Source: Paracoccaceae bacterium
Lineage (GTDB): Bacteria; Pseudomonadota; Alphaproteobacteria; Rhodobacterales; Rhodobacteraceae
DNA length: 5,541 nucleotides
NCBI GenBank assembly: GCA_016764835.1
Contig: JAESRD010000139.1
Coordinates: forward strand, 1 to 5,541
Direction of reading: 5' to 3'
Below the pieces are notes generated by a model, which was not told the DNA's origin, did not search any database, and was given only the letters and a program-made list of their open reading frames with translations. Below, piece by piece: positions 1 to 5,541 of this stretch (position 1 is the first letter of the stretch; every line of letters starts with the position of its first letter). A program made the position numbers and the translations under genes.

Positions 1-173
1 AGGCGGGCGGCTATGCCGTGCGCACCTATATCAAACCCTTTGCCAGTTGGATCTGGGTCGGGGCCATCTTCATGGCGTTTGGCGGGCTTGTCTCGCTGAG
101 CGACAGACGGCTGCGGGTTGCTGCGGGGGCGGCGCGCAAAACAGTGCAGCCAAAACCAGTGCCTGCCGAATGA
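1..173 (+). CDS. ccmF: Heme lyase subunit CcmF, C-terminal end (5' partial)
   Basis: This is the 3' end of a gene that enters from the left edge; complete codons begin at position 3 and 56 are present before the TGA at 171-173. The visible protein reads YAVRTYIKPFASWIWVGAIF and continues into MAFGGLVSLSDRR, which matches the last transmembrane segment and cytoplasmic tail of CcmF (CycK/Ccl1), the large inner-membrane protein that joins heme to apocytochrome c in the periplasm. The tail after the SDRR motif is short, basic and proline-containing (KTVQPKPVPAE) and is probably cytosolic. The stop codon overlaps the start of ccmH in an ATGA arrangement, which indicates an operon with coupled translation. 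In E. coli ccmG lies between ccmF and ccmH; here it does not, as in Rhodobacter-type ccl1-ccl2 loci. The heme-binding WWD region lies outside the window. Confidence 0.9.
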   Translation, partial: AGGYAVRTYIKPFASWIWVGAIFMAFGGLVSLSDRRLRVAAGAARKTVQPKPVPAE

Positions 174-622
174 GGTTTTTGTTGCTGATCTTGGCGTTGC
201 TGGCCGCGCCGGTTCTTGCTGTTGAGCCCTCTGAAATGCTCAGCGACCCTCTGCTTGAGGCGCGCGCGCGCAGCATTAGCGCCGGGTTGCGTTGTCCGGT
301 TTGTCGCAATGAAAGCATCGACGAATCCAACGCTGTGATCAGTGGTGAGTTGCGGCTTTTGGTACGTGAGCGGTTGGTGGCTGGCGATGATGATCAGGCG
401 GTTGTTGATTATGTCGTCAACCGGTTTGGTGAATTTGTGCTGCTGCGCCCTGATGCTTCTGGGACCAATCTGATCTTATGGCTGGCCGCACCACTAATGC
501 TGATCTTTGCGCTCTGGCTTGGTTTTGCCAATATCGCCCGGCGGGCCAAAGCCGCCGAACCTGAGGCGCTGAGCGCTGATGAGGAGGCCAAGCTGGCCGC
601 ATTGCTCAAGGCCGATGATTAG
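170..622 (+). CDS. ccmH: Cytochrome c maturation protein CcmH (CycL/Ccl2), thioredox subunit
   Basis: This 150-residue protein is a membrane-anchored periplasmic thiol protein that handles the CXXC cysteines of apocytochrome c and presents the apoprotein to CcmF for heme attachment. Residues 1-17 form a signal peptide (hydrophobic core, then APVLA before VEP). The family signature RCPVCRN carries the redox pair Cys42 and Cys45, followed by the helical segment ESIDESNA and a conserved NRFGEFVLLRP stretch near residues 84-94. Residues about 100-121 are one transmembrane helix, followed by a short charged cytoplasmic tail. The length fits the single-domain CcmH; the TPR domain fused to it in E. 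coli is absent and would be a separate CcmI. The start at 170 was chosen because the signal peptide begins there and the ATG overlaps the ccmF stop codon. The reading frame is open further upstream to an ATG at 47, but that extension encodes an out-of-frame reading of ccmF and would bury the signal peptide. I see no strong ribosome site, which fits translational coupling. Confidence 0.95.
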   Translation: MRFLLLILALLAAPVLAVEPSEMLSDPLLEARARSISAGLRCPVCRNESIDESNAVISGELRLLVRERLVAGDDDQAVVDYVVNRFGEFVLLRPDASGTNLILWLAAPLMLIFALWLGFANIARRAKAAEPEALSADEEAKLAALLKADD

Positions 623-685
623 CCTTCGTGACGCATGGTTTTGCTTTTCTGTGCGTGCGCAAGCGCTAGGCTAGGCCAAGCTTTC

Positions 686-692
686 AGAGGAG
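686..692 (+). promoter_or_regulatory. Shine-Dalgarno site that decides the crotonase start
   Basis: AGAGGAG lies five bases before the ATG at 698. It selects this start over the in-frame ATG at 635, whose 21 extra residues (MVLLFCACASARLGQ and onward) have no counterpart in the crotonase family and no ribosome site. Confidence 0.8.
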
Positions 693-697
693 CAATA

Positions 698-1474
698 ATG
701 AGCTACCAGACACTGCAAGTCAGCATAGAGAATGACATTTGTACCATTGCACTTAATCGCCCCGAGGTGATGAACGCGCTAAACAGCGAGATGCGGGCTG
801 AGCTGACGACAGCCATCACCACCTGTCAAAACGAGGCGCGGGTTATTGTGATGACAGGCACTGGCCGCGCGTTTTGCTCGGGCCAAGACCTTGGCGACGC
901 CACCGATCTGGCCAGCCTCGACCTGGCGGCGGTGTTGCGCGACGAATATGTGCCAATGCTCAAGGCGATTTACGGCTGCAAAGTGCCGACGATTGCGGCG
1001 GTAAATGGCGTGGCGGCTGGGGCCGGGGCCAATTTGGCATTGGCGGCTGACATTGTTATCGCCTCAGAGGCGGCAAGTTTTGTGCAGGCTTTCACCCAGA
1101 TTGGGCTGATCCCAGATGCGGGCGGCACCTATTGGTTGCCGCGCCAGGTTGGCTTTGCACGGGCCATGGGGGCGGCGCTGTTTGGCGATAAGATTTCAGC
1201 AAAACTGGCGGCCGATTGGGGCATGATCTATGAAGCGGTTGCGGCTGATGAATTTGAAACCCATTGGCAAATGCGCGCGGCGTATCTGGCCCGCGGGGCG
1301 ACAGAGGCCTACCGGCATACCAAAGCTGCTTTGCGCGGCAGTTTTGAAAATGGGCTCGAGGCCCAGCTGGCGGTTGAGGCTGAATTGCAGGCCAAATGCG
1401 GCAAGACCGATGATTTTGCCGAAGGTGTGCACTCGTTTCTAGAAAAACGCCCGGCCAAGTTTACCGGCCGCTAA
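698..1474 (+). CDS. Crotonase-family protein, PaaG-like enoyl-CoA isomerase/hydratase
   Basis: This 258-residue protein is a full-length single-domain crotonase (enoyl-CoA hydratase/isomerase fold), a cytosolic acyl-CoA enzyme. The N-terminal strand TIALNRPEVMNALN is typical. Two oxyanion-hole segments are visible, RAFCSGQDL (about 57-65) and NGVAAGAGANLALAADIV (about 103-120). The next segment, FVQAFTQIGLIPDAGGTYWLPR, and the C-terminal FLEKRPAKFTGR closely resemble PaaG, the isomerase that converts ring-epoxyphenylacetyl-CoA to oxepin-CoA. By alignment with rat mitochondrial hydratase, the catalytic Glu144 is replaced by Asn112 and Glu164 by Phe132, while Asp140 after the IP motif is kept, as in PaaG. 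Isomerisation of a double bond in an acyl-CoA is therefore more likely than simple hydration; the true substrate cannot be told from sequence. No other paa gene is in view. The gene begins 75 bp after ccmH and ends at a strong terminator, so it may be the last gene of the ccm transcript or have its own weak promoter. Databases may name it only enoyl-CoA hydratase. Confidence 0.9.
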   Translation: MSYQTLQVSIENDICTIALNRPEVMNALNSEMRAELTTAITTCQNEARVIVMTGTGRAFCSGQDLGDATDLASLDLAAVLRDEYVPMLKAIYGCKVPTIAAVNGVAAGAGANLALAADIVIASEAASFVQAFTQIGLIPDAGGTYWLPRQVGFARAMGAALFGDKISAKLAADWGMIYEAVAADEFETHWQMRAAYLARGATEAYRHTKAALRGSFENGLEAQLAVEAELQAKCGKTDDFAEGVHSFLEKRPAKFTGR

Positions 1475-1480
1475 AGCAAT

Positions 1481-1514
1481 AGGGGCAGCGCCGGTTTGGA
1501 CGCTGCCCCTTTTT
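1481..1514 (+). terminator. Rho-independent terminator of the ccm/crotonase unit
   Basis: A 10-bp perfect stem (AGGGGCAGCG at 1481-1490 and CGCTGCCCCT at 1501-1510) closes a 10-base loop; T residues run from 1510 to 1514. It begins six bases after the TAA of the crotonase gene. The T tract is present only in the plus direction; read on the minus strand the hairpin is preceded by A residues and followed by ATTGCTTTAG. It should therefore stop rightward transcription and is not an obvious intrinsic terminator for the convergent gltA gene, although the hairpin could still protect a gltA 3' end. Confidence 0.9.
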
Positions 1515-1575
1515 GTTAGGTCTGAGACCTAACGGTTTGAGTATTACAACTCAGCCGAAAACCTAACGGTTTTCG
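1515..1575. repeat. Cluster of three small stem-loops with a 12-bp direct repeat at the gltA 3' end
   Basis: Directly after the plus-strand terminator come three further inverted repeats. The first pairs GTTAGGTC (1515-1522) with GACCTAAC (1526-1533). The second pairs TGAGT (1538-1542) with ACTCA (1549-1553). The third pairs CGAAAACC (1556-1563) with GGTTTTCG (1568-1575) and contains the gltA stop codon (1563-1565 on the minus strand). The 12-mer ACCTAACGGTTT occurs twice, at 1527-1538 and 1561-1572. None of these hairpins is followed by a T tract on either strand, so they are not classical terminators. They may form the structured 3' end of the gltA mRNA; the function is unknown. Confidence 0.6.
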
Positions 1576-2858
1576 ATATCAATATAGTTGCGCTCAACTT
1601 CACCACGGTAAAGTTGACGCGGTCGACCAATGCGCAGGTTTGGATCAGCAAGCTGCTCTTTCCACTGCGAAATCCAGCCAACTGTCCGCGCCAGCGCGAA
1701 GATTGGCGTGAACATAGATGTTGGGAAACCCATGGCCTCAAGGATGATACCCGAATAGAAATCGACATTCGGGAACAGTTTCTTTTCCTTGAAATACGGG
1801 TCTTCAAGCGCCTGACGCTCTAGCTCTTTGGCAACCTGAAGCTTGGGGTTGTTCTCAACGCCCAGCAGCTCAAGTACCTCGTCGGCGCTTTGCTTCATCA
1901 CCGTGGCACGGGGGTCAAAGTTCTTATAGACCCGGTGGCCAAAGCCCATCAGCCGGAACGGATCGTTCTTATCTTTGGCGCGGGCGATAAACTCAGGAAT
2001 ACGGTCTGGCGTACCGATCTCTTCGAGCATCTCTAGGCAGGCTTGGTTGGCACCACCATGTGCGGGCCCCCAAAGACAGGCAATGCCCGCGGCAATACAG
2101 GCAAACGGGTTAGCTCCAGAAGACGAGGCCAGCCGCACTGTTGAGGTTGATGCGTTTTGCTCATGGTCGGCATGGAGCGTAAAGATACGGTCCATGGCCC
2201 GGCTGAGGATCGGGTTGATCACATATTGCTCGGACGGGACTGAGAAACACATGTTCAGGAAGTTTGACGCATAGTCGAGATCATTGCGCGGATAGACAAA
2301 GGGCTGACCGATGGAGAACTTATAGGCCATGGCCGCAATGGTTGGCATTTTGGCAATAAGCCGGATCGACGCCACTTCGCGCTGATGCTCGTCGCTGATA
2401 TCGGTGCTGTCATGGTAAAACGCACTCATCGCGCCGACAACGCCGACCATGGTGGCCATAGGATGCGCATCACGGCGGAAACCACGGAAGAACATGTGCA
2501 TTTGCTCATGGATCATGGTGTGGCGGGTTACCAATGTCTCAAATATCTCAAGCTCGGTTGCCGATGGCAGCTCGCCGTAGAGCAACAGATAGCACACTTC
2601 GAGATAGTGCGACTGCTCGGCCAATTGGCCGATTGGATAGCCGCGATGGGTTAGAATCCCGGCTTCGCCGTCGATATATGTTATCGTACTTTCGCAAGCG
2701 CCGGTCGACGTAAAACCGGGATCATAGGTGAAAACACCTGCCTTAGCGTAGAGCTTGCCAATATCCACCACATCCGGTCCGGCTGTGGGCGAATAGATCG
2801 GTAATTCATAGGTCTTACCGTCAATTTCTAGTTTGGCGAATTTACTTGCTTCTACCAT
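1563..2858 (-). CDS. gltA: Citrate synthase, type II (hexameric form)
   Basis: This 431-residue cytosolic enzyme condenses acetyl-CoA with oxaloacetate to give citrate, the entry step of the TCA cycle. Its length and sequence fit the large Gram-negative type II enzyme, which forms hexamers and in many species is inhibited by NADH; whether this one is NADH-sensitive cannot be read here. The N-terminal beta domain (about 5-50) leads into [21 protein letters not shown]. The catalytic residues are visible: His267 in [10 protein letters not shown], His308 in [12 protein letters not shown], and Asp366 in NVDFYSG. Oxaloacetate-binding candidates are His232 in [10 protein letters not shown], Arg317 in FDPR and Arg391 in ALARTVGW. 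No disruption is seen. The ATG at 2856-2858 follows an AAGGGGAG ribosome site (2863-2870) with four bases between, which supports this start. gltX lies 204 bp upstream in the same direction; a candidate promoter in the gap suggests independent expression. The C-terminus (YIDIENR) runs into the hairpin and repeat cluster that faces the convergent crotonase gene. Confidence 0.98.
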   Translation of the reverse strand: MVEASKFAKLEIDGKTYELPIYSPTAGPDVVDIGKLYAKAGVFTYDPGFTSTGACESTITYIDGEAGILTHRGYPIGQLAEQSHYLEVCYLLLYGELPSATELEIFETLVTRHTMIHEQMHMFFRGFRRDAHPMATMVGVVGAMSAFYHDSTDISDEHQREVASIRLIAKMPTIAAMAYKFSIGQPFVYPRNDLDYASNFLNMCFSVPSEQYVINPILSRAMDRIFTLHADHEQNASTSTVRLASSSGANPFACIAAGIACLWGPAHGGANQACLEMLEEIGTPDRIPEFIARAKDKNDPFRLMGFGHRVYKNFDPRATVMKQSADEVLELLGVENNPKLQVAKELERQALEDPYFKEKKLFPNVDFYSGIILEAMGFPTSMFTPIFALARTVGWISQWKEQLADPNLRIGRPRQLYRGEVERNYIDIENR

Positions 2859-2906
2859 TCTGCTCCCCTTCTAAGTCGCGTATCCGGACTTTGCCCGGCA
2901 TTTCAA

Positions 2907-2935
2907 ATTATTCGATCAACCTTCGTTAGCCGCAA
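2907..2935 (-). promoter_or_regulatory. Candidate sigma-70-type promoter for gltA
   Basis: On the minus strand TTGCGG (2930-2935) and AATAAT (2907-2912) are separated by exactly 17 bases. The -10 hexamer matches five of six consensus positions; the -35 keeps the TTG that matters most in alphaproteobacteria but little else. Transcription would start near 2900 and give a leader of about 42 bases. That leader contains a small CCGG/CCGG dyad (2884-2887 and 2895-2898) upstream of the ribosome site. This is a motif-based inference only. Confidence 0.4.
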
Positions 2936-2960
2936 AAGGTGTCGTAATCGTTTCAAACGC

Positions 2961-3047
2961 TGCACGAGATTGTGCAAAGGTTCAAATCAGATTACCTGCC
3001 ACTTGCGGGGCCGGTTGCCGGGCCTGGTAAAGGCCCGAATCTCGTGC
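2961..3047 (-). other. Nested inverted-repeat element in the gltX-gltA spacer
   Basis: The 204-bp gap between gltX and gltA holds no gene. Its gltX-proximal half has an ordered set of inverted repeats. The outer arms are GCACGAGATT (2962-2971) and AATCTCGTGC (3038-3047), a perfect 10-bp match. Inside, directly next to one arm, CGGGCCT (3019-3025) pairs with AGGCCCG (3031-3037). The other arm also lies in a competing hairpin, TGCAC (2961-2965) with GTGCA (2972-2976), so the two pairings exclude each other. No T tract follows on the minus strand. It could be a gltX 3' structure, a Rho-independent-like weak stop, an attenuator for read-through into gltA, or a protein-binding site. Confidence 0.45.
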
Positions 3048-3062
3048 GGCGAAGACGTGCCG

Positions 3063-4469
3063 CTAAGCTATATCGGTAAGGCGGGCAATCGTTTCATCAC
3101 GGCCCAGAACCAACATCATATCAAACACACTCGGCGTTGTCGTCCGCCCGGCAAGTGCTGCGCGCAACGGGCCCGCAACCTTGCCCAAGCCAAAACCTTT
3201 GGCATCGGCAGCGGCTTTTACAACCGCCTCTAAATCATCGCGTTCCCAGCTAACAGTTTGCAGCTGCGGCGTCAATTCGGTCAGTATACTACGGGATACC
3301 TCATCGAGCGATTTTGCCGACTTTTCGTCGGGGTTTATGGGTCGCTCATTCAAAATAAAGGTTGCTTTATCAATGAGTTGCGGAAATGACTTTGTCCGAT
3401 CTTTAAGGCAATACATTGCCCGTGACATCCCGTCGCGCTGCGCATTTGTTAGCGCTATTTGCCCCGATGCTTGCAAAAACGCCTCTAGTTCTTGCAGCAG
3501 TGCAGCATTATCTGCGGTTGTAAAATGTTTGCCTGACAGGTTCTCTAGCTTTTTCATGTCAAGCCGCGAGGGTGATTTGCCAATGCCGCTGAGGCTAAAC
3601 CATTCTTTGGCCTGCGCATCGGTAAAAAATTCATCGTCACCGTGGCTCCAGCCCAGCCGGGCCAGATAGTTGCGCATCGCCGCTGCACTATAACCCATCG
3701 CCTGATATTCGGCAGCCCCAGTTGCCCCGTGGCGTTTGGACAGTTTCTTACCGTCCGGGCCGTGGATCAGCGGCACATGCGCCATAACGGGCAGCTCCCA
3801 GCCCATGGCATCATAAATAAGCTTTTGACGGTGGGCATTGGTCAGATGGTCATCGCCGCGGATAATATGGGTGATCCCCATATCATGGTCATCCACGGCC
3901 ACGGCCAGCATATAGACCGGGGTACCGTCAGAGCGCAGCAAGATCATATCGTCGAGCTGGTCATTGCGTAGGGTGACCTTGCCCTGAACCGCATCGACGA
4001 TTGTGCTGGCCCCGGTTTGCGGCGCGCGAATGCGGATGGCATAGGGGGTGTCAGGCTGGTCTGCGGCTTGTGTATCACGCCAAGGCGAGCGGAACAGGGT
4101 TGATTTGCCGGCGGCACTTGCGGCCTCGCGAAAGGCGGCAATCTCGTCTTGGCTGGCAAAACACTTGTAAGCCGCACCTTTGGCCAGCAGAGCCTCGGCC
4201 ACGTCGCGGTGGCGCGCCACCCCGGCGGCTTGTGAGACAGGTTCGCCGTCCCAATCAAGCCCAAGCCAGTCCAGCCCGTCCAAAATGGCCTGACGGTTTT
4301 CGTCGGTTGAGCGGGCGCGGTCTGTGTCTTCGATACGCAAGTAAAACTTGCCGCCCGCGCCGCGCGCGAGCAACCAGTTGAACAGGGCCGTGCGGGCGCC
4401 GCCAATATGCAGCGCCCCGGTGGGCGACGGGGCAAAGCGGGTGACGATCTGTTTTGTTGTGCCAGACAT
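3063..4469 (-). CDS. gltX: Glutamate--tRNA ligase (GluRS)
   Basis: This 468-residue class I aminoacyl-tRNA synthetase attaches glutamate to tRNA-Glu in the cytosol. The N-terminal Rossmann catalytic domain starts with [23 protein letters not shown], where HIGG (21-24) is the HIGH-type signature. [11 protein letters not shown] (44-54) follows, then [20 protein letters not shown] (from 192), and KKLSKRHGA (241-249) supplies the KMSKS-type loop. Residues from about 320 form the helical anticodon-binding domain, ending in [28 protein letters not shown]. The zinc-binding cysteine cluster of E. coli GluRS is absent: only Cys103 in YKCFAS remains of that region. Most alphaproteobacteria carry two GluRS paralogues and make Gln-tRNA through GatCAB; which paralogue this is, and whether it discriminates against tRNA-Gln, is not settled here. 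The ATG at 4467-4469 has a modest ribosome site (GAAAGG, ten bases upstream). The gene is divergent from comEC and lies upstream of gltA. Confidence 0.97.
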   Translation of the reverse strand: MSGTTKQIVTRFAPSPTGALHIGGARTALFNWLLARGAGGKFYLRIEDTDRARSTDENRQAILDGLDWLGLDWDGEPVSQAAGVARHRDVAEALLAKGAAYKCFASQDEIAAFREAASAAGKSTLFRSPWRDTQAADQPDTPYAIRIRAPQTGASTIVDAVQGKVTLRNDQLDDMILLRSDGTPVYMLAVAVDDHDMGITHIIRGDDHLTNAHRQKLIYDAMGWELPVMAHVPLIHGPDGKKLSKRHGATGAAEYQAMGYSAAAMRNYLARLGWSHGDDEFFTDAQAKEWFSLSGIGKSPSRLDMKKLENLSGKHFTTADNAALLQELEAFLQASGQIALTNAQRDGMSRAMYCLKDRTKSFPQLIDKATFILNERPINPDEKSAKSLDEVSRSILTELTPQLQTVSWERDDLEAVVKAAADAKGFGLGKVAGPLRAALAGRTTTPSVFDMMLVLGRDETIARLTDIA

Positions 4470-4526
4470 GCGAGATTAACCTTTCGCTAACCATTCCGCG
4501 CCAAATGTGGGGCGGGGGCGTTTTGT

Positions 4527-4539
4527 CGGGCAGTGCCCG
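4527..4539. promoter_or_regulatory. Dyad-symmetric site in the gltX-comEC divergent spacer
   Basis: CGGGCA and TGCCCG flank a single central base and make a perfect 13-base odd palindrome. It sits midway between the gltX start (4469) and the comEC start (4580), where shared operators are often found. As RNA the loop would be too small at full pairing, so a DNA-level site is the better reading. It does not resemble the alphaproteobacterial LexA box (GTTC or GAAC spaced by seven). No regulator can be named. Confidence 0.3.
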
Positions 4540-4565
4540 GTTTGAGCTTGGGAATACTCAGGTCA

Positions 4566-4576
4566 GAGGGGGAGGA
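4566..4576 (+). promoter_or_regulatory. Strong Shine-Dalgarno site that decides the comEC GTG start
   Basis: GAGGGGGAGGA ends three bases before the GTG at 4580 (core GGAGG at 4571-4575, spacing four). The in-frame ATG at 4505 has no purine-rich site in front of it, and the in-frame ATG at 4610 has only a badly spaced GAGG. The GTG is therefore the preferred start. Confidence 0.7.
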
Positions 4577-4579
4577 CAA

Positions 4580-5541
4580 GTGCGCCAGATCAGCCATTTG
4601 TCTGAGGCTATGTTGCGCCAGCGCGGGCACCTCTTCACTTGGGTGCCGGTTTTTCTGGGGCTTGGCATCGCGTTTTATATGAGTGCGTTGCAAGAACCGG
4701 GCCAGATATTTTGGCTGGGGGCTGGCGTGTGCGCCGTCTTGCTGTTGCTCATGGCCCGTCAGGTTGGCGTGGCGTTCTCACCTTTGCTTGTGGCTTTGGT
4801 GCTGGTCTTTGCTGGCGGCGGGCTGGCCGCATTGCGCACATGGCAGGTTGAGGCACCTGTGCTCGGCTACCGCTATTACGGCCCGGTCGAGGGGCGAATT
4901 TTGAAGATCGACCGCTCAGCCAGTGCAGCCCCTCGGGTGACGCTTGACCAAGTCGTGCTCTATAATACGCCCGTCGAGCGCACGCCCGAAACGGTGCGCA
5001 TCTCTCTGGTCGGTGAGGAAAACTATTTTGACGCGGAGCCGGGCACGGTGATCATTGTCACTGCGCATTTGTCGCCGCCCTCTGGCCCGGTTGAGCCGGG
5101 TGACTTTGATTTTCGCCGCCATGCATGGTTTATCGGGCTTGGCGCTGTTGGGTATGCCCGCACGCCAGCGCTCATGTTAGAGCAGGCGCAGGCAGGGCAG
5201 CCGGAGGTGATGTTGCACCGGCTGCGCAACAAAATTTCCATCTGGATACAGGCAAAGATTTCAGGCGATGCGGGCGGGTTTGCGGCTGCCGTGACCACTG
5301 GCGACAGGGCGGGCCTGACCCCCCAAGCCAGCGACAATCTGCGCGGCTCAAACCTGTATCACCTCGTATCAATCTCCGGCATGCATATGGGCATTCTCAC
5401 CGGGTTTGTCTTCATGTTGGCGCGGGCGGGCGTTGCGTTTTTCCCGAGCGTCGCCTTGCGGTTTTCCTCAAAGAAGTTCGCCGCTTTGGTGGCCCTGCCT
5501 GCTGCGGCGTTTTATTTGGCGCTGGCGGGCAGGGCGGTGCC
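4580..5541 (+). CDS. comEC: ComEC/Rec2-family DNA uptake channel protein, N-terminal part (3' partial)
   Basis: The first 320 residues of a ComEC/Rec2 protein are present and the gene runs off the right edge. ComEC is the inner-membrane channel that passes single-stranded DNA into the cytoplasm in natural transformation; in Rhodobacterales the com genes are also needed for uptake of gene transfer agent DNA. Hydrophobic segments lie at about 20-36, 44-60 and 66-85. A soluble periplasmic DUF4131-type region follows (about 90-215), with the characteristic VEPGDFDFRRHAWFIGLGAVGY at 171-192. The Competence domain begins near 230 with GDRAGLTPQASDNLRGSNLYHLVSISGMHMGIL, which carries the family's HL-ISGxHxG motif (261-271). 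It continues to LALAGRAV at the edge, the usual entry to the next membrane segments. The frame is open further upstream into the gltX start region, so the start was set by the ribosome site. The C-terminal beta-lactamase-like domain found in many ComEC proteins cannot be assessed. Expression is divergent from gltX and no convincing promoter was seen. Confidence 0.93.
   Translation, partial: MRQISHLSEAMLRQRGHLFTWVPVFLGLGIAFYMSALQEPGQIFWLGAGVCAVLLLLMARQVGVAFSPLLVALVLVFAGGGLAALRTWQVEAPVLGYRYYGPVEGRILKIDRSASAAPRVTLDQVVLYNTPVERTPETVRISLVGEENYFDAEPGTVIIVTAHLSPPSGPVEPGDFDFRRHAWFIGLGAVGYARTPALMLEQAQAGQPEVMLHRLRNKISIWIQAKISGDAGGFAAAVTTGDRAGLTPQASDNLRGSNLYHLVSISGMHMGILTGFVFMLARAGVAFFPSVALRFSSKKFAALVALPAAAFYLALAGRAV

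Noticed and set aside
47..169. Upstream extension of ccmH to the ATG at 47
   Set aside because: This stretch encodes the end of ccmF in another frame, and the true signal peptide begins at 170.
623..697. Possible promoter (TTGCTT with TAGGCT) and tandem GCTAG units before the crotonase gene
   Set aside because: The spacing is about 20 bases and the match to consensus is poor; co-transcription with ccmH explains expression as well. The 5-base tandem is too short to carry weight.
2385..2654. An 89-codon open frame on the plus strand opposite gltA
   Set aside because: Antisense to a clearly coding, fully conserved part of citrate synthase; no ribosome site or family resemblance.
3019..3037. 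Rho-independent terminator for gltX
   Set aside because: The 7-bp GC-rich hairpin is real but is followed on the minus strand by GCAACCGG rather than a T tract, so it was listed only as part of the structured spacer.
3181..3669. A 162-codon open frame on the plus strand opposite gltX
   Set aside because: Serine-rich antisense shadow of gltX, without a ribosome site or recognisable domain.
3944..4435. A 163-codon open frame on the minus strand inside gltX
   Set aside because: It is an alternative reading frame of gltX with an arginine-, proline- and tryptophan-rich composition typical of GC-rich shadow frames. The overlapping gltX frame has all the synthetase motifs.
4470..4579. LexA operator upstream of comEC
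   Set aside because: I looked for GTTC or GAAC half-sites spaced by seven bases and found none; the palindrome present has a different sequence.
1..5541. Mobile element, CRISPR array, tRNA or defence system
   Set aside because: No transposase, integrase, regularly spaced repeat, tRNA-like cloverleaf or defence protein motif was seen; base use looks even across the genes.

Overview
The window looks like chromosomal core DNA from an alphaproteobacterium, most likely of the Rhodobacterales (roseobacter) type. The reasons are moderate-to-high GC, the ccmF-ccmH pair without ccmG between them, a single-domain CcmH, a hexameric-type (type II) citrate synthase, a GltX without a zinc knuckle, and ComEC divergent from gltX. 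The order-level call is an inference from gene content and protein style, not from a marker gene.

Layout. Positions 1-173 hold the last 56 codons of ccmF. It overlaps ccmH (170-622) by four bases (ATGA), and the two act together in periplasmic cytochrome c maturation. After 75 bp comes a PaaG-like crotonase-family gene (698-1474), probably the last gene of this rightward unit. It ends at a strong intrinsic terminator (1481-1514). The space facing the convergent gltA gene is packed with small stem-loops and a 12-bp direct repeat (1515-1575), one copy of which covers the gltA stop codon.

On the minus strand gltX (3063-4469) is followed by gltA (1563-2858). A 204-bp gap separates them and holds a candidate gltA promoter and a nested inverted-repeat element (2961-3047). 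gltX charges tRNA with glutamate, and gltA catalyses the first step of the TCA cycle. They share a direction, but probably gltA also has its own promoter. A 110-bp gap separates gltX from comEC on the plus strand. comEC starts at a GTG behind a strong Shine-Dalgarno sequence and runs off the right edge.

I see no mobile element, CRISPR array, tRNA, rRNA, phage gene or defence system. The genes are ordinary housekeeping genes, and I found no convincing new multi-gene system. The points worth a second look are non-coding (the structured gltX-gltA spacer and the repeat and hairpin cluster at the 3' end of gltA) and enzymatic (the crotonase homologue lacks both hydratase glutamates and keeps an isomerase-type aspartate).
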